Shown here in pieces: positions 59,090 through 64,000 of a stretch of 64,000 nucleotides of DNA (within the stretch, counting starts at the first letter, position 1; every line of letters starts with the position of its first letter). The notes under the pieces were generated by a model. It was not told the origin of the DNA. It made no database searches and worked only from the letters and a program-made list of their open reading frames with translations. A program made the position numbers and the translations under genes. The stretch comes from Actinomyces sp. (lineage in GTDB: Bacteria; Actinomycetota; Actinomycetes; Actinomycetales; Actinomycetaceae). The DNA lies in the NCBI RefSeq assembly GCF_029851875.1, contig NZ_JARKVC010000006.1:1-64000 (forward strand). The letters are read 5' to 3'.

Positions 59090-59835
59090 AGTAGTGACCG
59101 GCGAGGGATCTGCTCAGAGATGATGCCGACTACGCGCCAGACCTGCGCCACAGTGCCGATTCGTCCCAGTGATCTGGGAAGTCCATCGACGTCTGGGCGT
59201 AAGCCCGAGGACGCGGGAAGGTCAGGGACGAGGAAGTCGAGCAACGCAATGAGGCAGCCCATCGTCATGAACTCGACGGCAGCCCAGATCGGCACGTTGC
59301 CGTCGTACTTCTTCTCGAAGTGCAGGACGAACTCCTGCTTGCCATTGCGGGCCTTAGCCTGTTGCTGGTCGTACTGGTGACGCCACACCTCGTAGCGCGT
59401 CTGCCCTCGCAGTCAAGAACTGGTCTGCTGCGCCTTCGGGCCGAGGTTGGCAGGGTCAAGATGGGCGAGAGATCCCCTCTTGCCCAGTGTGTATCCGACC
59501 TTGACCCGTAGTCCGATCTCGACCTGCTGAAGGCCACCCAGGAGGCACTGGGACAGGCGGTGGTCGAAGTCGTGAAGACCCACTCCATCCTCGAAGGCAG
59601 CACCGTCAACGTAGTGATCCAGACGCCTTGGCCGCTTGGCGCCCGGCTGCTGCTCGACCCTGCGCATTGGGTAGAGGTAGCCGGACAGGCGGTAGTAGCC
59701 GATCCGCTTGAGGTCTTTGATAGCCCGAGCTGGATCAGCGACAGCGAGGTCCCGATTGCGCAGCAGGTTCAGCTGCTCGTCGAACGGCACATGAGGCTTG
59801 GTGTACTGCATCCCGACTCGCATTCCCGGAGACAA
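59090..59835 (-). pseudogene. Abi_2 family abortive infection protein, interrupted
   Basis: The N-terminal half is typical of AbiD/AbiF proteins: YTKPHVPFDEQLNLLRNRDL, IGYYRLSGYLYPMR and GLHDFDHRLSQCLLGGLQQVEIGLRVKVGYTLGKRG. A TGA at 59415-59413 stops the frame; the same frame continues with YEVWRHQYDQQQAKARNGKQEFVLHFEKKYDGNVPIWAAVEFMTMGCLIALLDFL, the expected second half. The final RN-x-AHH region is not found, so the 3' end is also lost. Such proteins protect against phage; this copy should be dead. Confidence 0.82.
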
Positions 59836-59970
59836 GAAAACCGGCCCATCGCGTACCGGGGGCCGAAGCCAGTGGTACGTGAGAGGGGCCGGTGTTTATA
59901 GGTCTAGCCTAGATCATTCCATCTGGAAGTAGCTCCGGCACTGCGACTGGTCTCAGTGTCTCGCCTCACT

Positions 59971-60264
59971 TCACCTGAGCGTGTTCGTACGTCCTTGGGA
60001 GCCGACCTGCTTGGGACGCCGCCCCGTCGTCGCCTCGACCGGGGTGATTGCGGCCTCGGTGGCGGGCTTGGACAGGGAGAGCTCACCCTCGCGCGCGGCG
60101 TGTCGCGGAGTGTCCGTTAACAGCCGTTTGTGGTCACGGCGAGCCACCTTGTCGGATCTCGACAGGATGCGGGCTTGATCCTCCGCGCCCGCCAGATGAG
60201 CATGACAATGCTTTTCCACCGGGAAGCGGACTTTGTTCGTACCTGGAACGAGGGATTGCATCAC
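59971..60264 (-). CDS. Hypothetical small protein or remnant
   Basis: A 97-codon minus-strand frame with coding-like composition: [29 protein letters not shown] and [20 protein letters not shown]. No ribosome site is convincing and no family is recognised. It is the only candidate gene between the Abi remnant and the phosphatase gene (59836-60278). Confidence 0.25.
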   Translation of the reverse strand: MMQSLVPGTNKVRFPVEKHCHAHLAGAEDQARILSRSDKVARRDHKRLLTDTPRHAAREGELSLSKPATEAAITPVEATTGRRPKQVGSQGRTNTLR

Positions 60265-60278
60265 CTAGCGTTGGGCGG

Positions 60279-60986
60279 GTGAGAGAACTTGCGTGGGGCG
60301 ACGTCCCAAACCTTCGAGACCTGGGCGGAATCCGCACGTCAGCGGGCCTGACACGGTTCGGGCGCGTGGCCAGAGGCCCGCGCCGTGAGCGTCTGGACGC
60401 CGAGGGATGGGCCGCGGCAAAGGACTGGGGGCTGGTGACGGTCGTCGATCTGCGCTGCCCCTATGAGATCGGGGTGCGCGACGGGGACCCCGCACCGGTC
60501 GACATTCCCGACATGACAGTGGTCAATGCGCCGACCGAGGACCATGACGACGAGGAGTTCCGTCGCGTGTGCTTCCCGATCCTCGATTCCCCGGAGTACT
60601 GGACACACAACCTGCGGATCCTGCCCGCTCTCGTGCGCACCACGCTCGAGGCCATTGCTGCCGCCACACCCGGTGTCCTGGTCCACTGCAGCGCGGGCCG
60701 GGACCGTACCGGTATGGTCACCGCACTCCTGCTCGCCAACGCAGGCGTGGAGCCCGACCTGGTCGCAGACGACTACGAGTTGTCCGTGCGAGCCATGGCC
60801 GGTACCGCGAGCCATCAGCCCACCCACGATCGGCAGTCAACGTGGACCCAAGCACAGGTCGACGCCTGGACTGCGCAGGTGCGTCCCCACGTAGTCCACT
60901 TCGCCCTTGCGGCGCCGGTGCTCCTGGACCACATTGGTGTCTCTCATGAGACCCGTGACCAGTTGAACGACCTACTCGTCGCCTGA
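60279..60986 (+). CDS. Tyrosine-protein phosphatase (DSP-like)
   Basis: A 235-residue phosphatase. N-terminal [15 protein letters not shown] and the P-loop [23 protein letters not shown] (Cys-x5-Arg) are characteristic of the LipA/PtpB-like 'tyrosine phosphatase family protein' group; the Asp-Arg after AG suggests phosphoinositide-type relatives. GTG 60279 is chosen because TAGCGT (60266-60271) lies 7 nt upstream (leaderless); the longer frame upstream has no family similarity. No signal peptide. It stands alone next to the tRNA attachment site. Confidence 0.88.
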   Translation: MRELAWGDVPNLRDLGGIRTSAGLTRFGRVARGPRRERLDAEGWAAAKDWGLVTVVDLRCPYEIGVRDGDPAPVDIPDMTVVNAPTEDHDDEEFRRVCFPILDSPEYWTHNLRILPALVRTTLEAIAAATPGVLVHCSAGRDRTGMVTALLLANAGVEPDLVADDYELSVRAMAGTASHQPTHDRQSTWTQAQVDAWTAQVRPHVVHFALAAPVLLDHIGVSHETRDQLNDLLVA

Positions 60987-61156
60987 GGGCCAACATCCTG
61001 GACTGCCGCTGGCCGTGGTCTGTGCGGAGTGTCCGGAAGCGGCCCATTGTGGACACCTTCGTCGCGCGACTGTGTCGTACCCGCCCCCGAGCAACACCTA
61101 GTGTCCTTTAACCCGCGTCTTTTGACCCCACCTCGTACGCGCCCGGGCAGCAGAAG

Positions 61157-61182
61157 GCCCCGGCACCTGCTGGTGCCGGGGC
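61157..61182 (-). terminator. tRNA terminator hairpin
   Basis: A perfect 11-bp stem (61157-61167 with 61172-61182) with a TGCT loop, 13 bp beyond the tRNA 3' end at 61195 in the minus direction. It fits the original terminator of the tRNA transcript. Confidence 0.7.
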
Positions 61183-61189
61183 TCCCTCT

Positions 61190-61231
61190 CTCGTAGCGGG
61201 GACAGGATTCGAACCTGCGACCTCCGGGTTG
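61190..61231 (-). other. Attachment site: 3' end of a tRNA gene
   Basis: The minus strand reads CCCGG (3' anticodon stem), AGGTC, T-arm GCAGG-TTCGAAT-CCTGT and acceptor CCCCGCT with discriminator A at 61195. Upstream of the anticodon stem (above ~61231) no D-arm, anticodon stem 5' half or 5' acceptor is present. A lone tRNA 3' end is what integration by a tyrosine recombinase leaves at the distal end of an element, with the intact tRNA at the other end, beyond 64 kb. Confidence 0.8.
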
Positions 61232-61369
61232 TCCTCACGACGCTTCGCTCATGTGCTCCGCGTGCGTCTGGAGTGGTTCGAGCTTCAGCTGTGCTGGCAC
61301 ACCCGAGGAGCGTGGCTCCTCTTCCTCGCGGCTGTTGAAGCGTATGTGGCTCGGCGTCTTCTCTTTTTT

Positions 61370-61530
61370 GCCTCTATAACCGGTAACAGAACCCTTGGAA
61401 GCAATAACGCTGTTACCTCCTCTACCGGTGATGCCGCTATGACCGGCATTGGAACCGTCAGAGCCGTGAGAGGTAATAGAGCCGTTGCTGGCGATAGCAG
61501 CGAGGACGCTGTTAGAGCCGTCAGCAACGT
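61370..61530. repeat. ACCGGTAAYAG-like repeat patch A
   Basis: Short degenerate copies: ACCGGTAACAG, GCAATAACGCTGTTACC, ACCGGTGATGCCGCTATGACCGGC, GGTAATAGAGCC and GGCGATAGCAGCG. Frames on both strands are open here (61229-61549 plus, 61235-61543 minus), but neither has a ribosome site or known family, so no gene is called between the attachment site and ssb. Confidence 0.5.
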
Positions 61531-61659
61531 TGGATCGGCCCACGGCTAGCCGAGCGCGAGCTCACCGCTCCTCCCCTAACCCACTTCCCGGTCTTTTCAC
61601 TACCTGTTTTCCGTGAAGCCGCCTGGCTTTCACTCCACCTCTCTCCGAAAGGAATCCTC

Positions 61660-62181
61660 ATGAATCACCTGACGATCACCGGCTACCTGGGTGCTGACCC
61701 TGAGCTGTGCTACGTCGCCGCGACCGGCAAGCAGGTTGTCAGTGTCCGTGTCGCTGACACTCCTCGATCTCTCAACCGTGAGACCGGCCAGTGGGAGAAC
61801 GGGACAACGCTGTGGCTTCGCGCTAGCGCCTGGGGACCTCTGGCCGAGCACATCGCCAACAGCGTGCGTAAGGGCGACCGTGTCACGCTCACTGGACGCC
61901 TGACGCAGCACGACTATGTCAACCGCAATGGCGAGCAGCGTCATCGCATCGAGCTCAGCATCGAGGACTTCGCCGTTTCCCTGGCGCGCACGAGCGTGAG
62001 CGTCCACCGCGAGCCCCGAAGGGGTGGCGCTCATGGCTCTGTTGCCTCTGACGGCTCCGTTACTGGTAACAGCGGCATGGCCGGTAATAGCGCTGATGGT
62101 GGCGTTACTGGTGGATGGCCTGGTGATGTCGACGAGGACGGCCCGTGGGGGCCTGTGGCCGTGCCTGGCGGCGGAGCCTGA
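61660..62181 (+). CDS. ssb: Single-stranded DNA-binding protein
   Basis: 173 residues: OB fold with ITGYLGADPEL, VSVRVADTPRSLN, LWLRASAWGPLAEHIANSVRKGDRVTLTGRL and RIELSIEDFAVSL. The C-terminal third is Gly/Ser-rich (GNSGMAGNSADGG) and encoded by the repeat patch at 62035-62120. It ends in GPWGPVAVPGGGA instead of the acidic DDDIPF-like tip that recruits partners. AAGGA lies 6 nt before the ATG. An element-borne SSB, followed by parA. Confidence 0.93.
   Translation: MNHLTITGYLGADPELCYVAATGKQVVSVRVADTPRSLNRETGQWENGTTLWLRASAWGPLAEHIANSVRKGDRVTLTGRLTQHDYVNRNGEQRHRIELSIEDFAVSLARTSVSVHREPRRGGAHGSVASDGSVTGNSGMAGNSADGGVTGGWPGDVDEDGPWGPVAVPGGGA
62035..62120 (+). repeat. ACCGGTAAYAGCGG-like repeat patch B (inside ssb)
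   Basis: Copies include ACTGGTAACAGCGG, GCCGGTAATAGCGC and GTTACTGGTGG, encoding Gly-Asn-Ser-Gly runs in the SSB tail. Confidence 0.5.
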
Positions 62182-62223
62182 GTGAAGAGTCAAAACGAAC
62201 CAAAGAGTAGTTAGGAGGGGATC

Positions 62224-62985
62224 ATGATTTTCGCGATCACTAACCAAAAAGGCGGCGTGGGCAAGACATCCACGACCGTGAACCTAGCAGCGATCCTGGC
62301 TGCCCAGGGCCAGCGTGTGCTGGTGGTTGACGCTGACTCCCAGGCCAACGCCACATCCATCACCGCCCCGAGCCTCGACGCGCAGGCACTGAGCCTGCAT
62401 GACGTGCTCACTGCTGTCGCCGTCGGCCAGGCAGGAGAAGGCTCCATCACCCAGGTTGTCGTCCCCAGTGCCTGGGACGGGGTGGACATCGTCCCTGCCG
62501 AGAGGGCGTTGGCCTCTCAAGAGAGTGATGCCGCACCAGGGCGGGAGTTCCGGCTGCGCACCGCCCTGGCAGGGGTAAGGGAGCGGTGGGACCACGTCCT
62601 CATTGACTGTCCTCCGTCCCTGGGAACACTCACAATCTCCTCGCTCACCGCCGCTGATCGTGTCCTGATCGTCAGCGAGCCCAGGGCCAGTGCCGTAGCG
62701 GGTGTTGAGGGGATCATCTCGACCCTGGAGCAGATCCAGCGCTTCTACAACCCTGACCTGACCCTGTCTGGGATCGTGCTCAACCGATGGCGCTCAGACC
62801 GCAGGGACCGTGCCCTGTGGCGGGGGTACCTGATGGAGACCTATCCAGGCGCTGTACTCGACCACCCACTGCCCGAACGTGAAGTCGTGGCAACTGCCGC
62901 GACCAACGGGGTGCCTGTCCCGCGTGAGGAAGCACGCGACTACCACAACGCCCTGTCGGCTATCGCCGCTGAGATCACCGCCTGA
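62224..62985 (+). CDS. parA: ParA family partition ATPase
   Basis: 253 residues without an N-terminal DNA-binding extension: deviant Walker A FAITNQKGGVGKTSTTVNLA with the signature lysines (residues ~9-15), VLVVDADSQANAT, HVLIDCPPSLGTLTISSL and GIVLNRW. It drives partition of plasmids or integrated elements together with a DNA-binding partner, most likely the gene 17 nt downstream. GGAGGGG precedes the ATG. Confidence 0.94.
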   Translation: MIFAITNQKGGVGKTSTTVNLAAILAAQGQRVLVVDADSQANATSITAPSLDAQALSLHDVLTAVAVGQAGEGSITQVVVPSAWDGVDIVPAERALASQESDAAPGREFRLRTALAGVRERWDHVLIDCPPSLGTLTISSLTAADRVLIVSEPRASAVAGVEGIISTLEQIQRFYNPDLTLSGIVLNRWRSDRRDRALWRGYLMETYPGAVLDHPLPEREVVATAATNGVPVPREEARDYHNALSAIAAEITA

Positions 62986-63002
62986 GAAGCAGAGGAGAAG
63001 TG

Positions 63003-63503
63003 ATGAGACCGAATGTTCCCAGCGCCCAGGCTCGTGACCTGACTGCCTTGACTGGCAGGGTCACGAAGGCCCGCACGCCAGACCCGGCCAGTCCACGCGA
63101 GGCTCTCCAGCCGCCTAGCTCCAACGCCTCCATTGGCTCTCATAGCTCCAACAGTGGCAATAGCGATAACACCTCTGTTGGAGGTAAAAGCGGCAACACC
63201 GGCATTGCTGGTAGCACCGGTATTACCGGTAATAGCGGTGAGAGCGCTGAGGGTGCTCAGGTGGTGCGTGCTGAGCGCTCCAAGATCAGCGTGTATGTGC
63301 CGACAGAGATAGCGGACCGAGCACGTAGCGCATGGCGCATGACAGGGGTTACCCCAGGGCAGGAGTATGTCTCGTTCTCAGCCTGGGTCTCCCAGGCTAT
63401 CGAGAAGGCTGTCCTTGAGGCCGAGCAGGAGCTGAACCAGGGGCAGCCTTTCCCGCCGACGCCTGTCGGGATCAGCCCCACCGGGCCAGCACCTCGCCTC
63501 TAG
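63003..63503 (+). CDS. Probable ribbon-helix-helix partner of ParA
   Basis: About 166 residues. A disordered N-terminus with Ser/Asn/Gly repeats (NSGNSDNTSVGGKSGNTGIAGS, ~40-80) is followed by a compact C-terminal domain, ERSKISVYVPTEIADRARSAWRMTG...YVSFSAWVSQAIEKAVLEAEQELN. The strand KISVYVP and two helices resemble ribbon-helix-helix centromere-binding proteins of ParA systems. GAGGAG is 5 nt before ATG 63003. The assignment rests on fold-like pattern and position. Confidence 0.7.
   Translation: MRPNVPSAQARDLTALTGRVTKARTPDPASPREALQPPSSNASIGSHSSNSGNSDNTSVGGKSGNTGIAGSTGITGNSGESAEGAQVVRAERSKISVYVPTEIADRARSAWRMTGVTPGQEYVSFSAWVSQAIEKAVLEAEQELNQGQPFPPTPVGISPTGPAPRL
63120..63250 (+). repeat. ACCGGTAAYAGCGG-like repeat patch C
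   Basis: Dense copies within the ParA-partner gene: GGCAATAGCGATAAC, GGAGGTAAAAGCGGC, ACCGGCATTGCTGGTAGC and ACCGGTATTACCGGTAATAGCGG. The last contains the overlapping palindrome ACCGGTATTACCGGT-like core. Confidence 0.5.
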
Positions 63504-63605
63504 CTCTCCGCTTGCTATCACTCCCACCTGGCTGGCGGTGGTGGAGGACAGGAAGCGCGCTACTCCTTCTCTCTGCCGCCGCCAGCCCCAGCTGACTGAG
63601 GACCA

Positions 63606-64000
63606 ATGAGGTACCTGTCTCCGTTGCGCTACCCGGGCGGCAAGGCCCGCCTGGCACCGCTCCTCGCGCACCTGATCAACGCCCAGCAGCCCCGCCCTGC
63701 CTGCTACGCCGAGCCATACGCTGGTGGAGCAGGAGCGGCTCTGCGCCTGCTGTCCGACGGCGTTGTCGAGCACGTCCACCTCAACGACGTCAATCCAGGT
63801 ATCGCGGCTCTGTGGCGCACCATCACCTGCCCCGAGGGCGCTAAGGCCTTCTGCGACCTCATCGAGGACACCCCCGTCACTATCGAGCAGTGGCACCACC
63901 AGCGCAGCACCTACCAGCACGGGCAAGCCGATGACCTCACCCTGGGGTTCGCCACCTTCTTCCTCAACCGCACCAACCGCTCCGGCATCCTGGGAGCCCG
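63606..64000 (+). CDS. D12-class DNA adenine methylase, partial (runs off the window)
   Basis: The first 131 residues of an adenine-N6 methyltransferase: MRYLSPLRYPGGKARLAPLL (Dam-type motif X region with YPGGK), CYAEPYAGGAGAALRLL (SAM-binding FxGxG equivalent) and VHLNDVNPGIAALWRTI, then FFLNRTNRSGIL. The catalytic DPPY motif would lie beyond 64000. GAGGA precedes the ATG at short distance. Its place after ssb-parA fits an accessory element that marks its own DNA. Confidence 0.9.
   Translation, partial: MRYLSPLRYPGGKARLAPLLAHLINAQQPRPACYAEPYAGGAGAALRLLSDGVVEHVHLNDVNPGIAALWRTITCPEGAKAFCDLIEDTPVTIEQWHHQRSTYQHGQADDLTLGFATFFLNRTNRSGILGA

Noticed and set aside
61190-61231. A complete tRNA gene
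   Set aside because: The 5' acceptor strand, D-arm and anticodon stem 5' half are missing, so only the 3' fragment is annotated.
61229-61549. A protein gene on either strand between the attachment site and ssb
   Set aside because: Both strands are open because of the repeats; neither frame has a ribosome site, leaderless promoter or recognisable domain.

Overview
The window is high-GC actinobacterial chromosome, most likely from Actinomyces or a close relative in Actinomycetales (inference). Support comes from a whiB1/pdtaS neighbourhood shared with mycobacteria, a GatCAB operon, a VaFE-repeat surface protein, a fused MrpAB-CDEFG antiporter operon and many leaderless starts with a -10 hexamer 6-7 nt before the start codon.

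Layout. 1-400: minus-strand promoters and leader of an rRNA operon whose genes lie just left of the window. 0.5-5.5 kb: malic enzyme, then gatC-gatA-gatB. 5.7-10.9 kb: L,D-transpeptidase, NAD+-dependent DNA ligase and an SRAP peptidase. 11.0-18.2 kb: an orphan FHA + triple-ATPase protein of FtsK/EccC type, whiB1 facing pdtaS, DUF2505, OsmC and a membrane protein. 18.2-21.1 kb: thyA-dfrA and an MFS transporter. 21.1-24.4 kb: an osmoprotectant ABC operon whose ATPase gene and the divergent PadR gene both lack their 5' ends. 24.9-26.5 kb: an MDR oxidoreductase and a DUF1304 protein. 26.6-27.0 kb: a large inverted array of ~21-bp repeats. 27.5-31.5 kb: fumarase, purine nucleoside phosphorylase and an NCS1 cytosine/purine permease. 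31.6-38.2 kb: the Mrp operon, with five consecutive 4-nt gene overlaps. 38.4-40.5 kb: an unrecognised beta-propeller/Tat-exported pair. 40.6-42.8 kb: a TetR remnant, an oxidoreductase divergent from an HxlR regulator, and a GNAT. 42.9-47.7 kb: an ABC exporter divergent from its two-component system. 47.8-51.6 kb: the VaFE surface protein and a frameshifted NUDIX gene.

51.8-59.8 kb looks acquired. It holds a decayed IS481-family element with a CTAG target duplication, a LacI-controlled sugar ABC operon with a GH130 enzyme (visibly lower GC), degraded sequence and an Abi_2 gene broken by a stop codon. A phosphatase gene follows.

At 61.19 kb the 3' end of a tRNA, without its 5' half, marks an attachment site. 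To its right, ssb, parA, a ribbon-helix-helix-like partner and a D12-class adenine methylase (cut by the window end) suggest an integrated conjugative or plasmid-like element running past 64 kb. Three patches of ACCGGTAAYAGCGG-like repeats accompany these genes.
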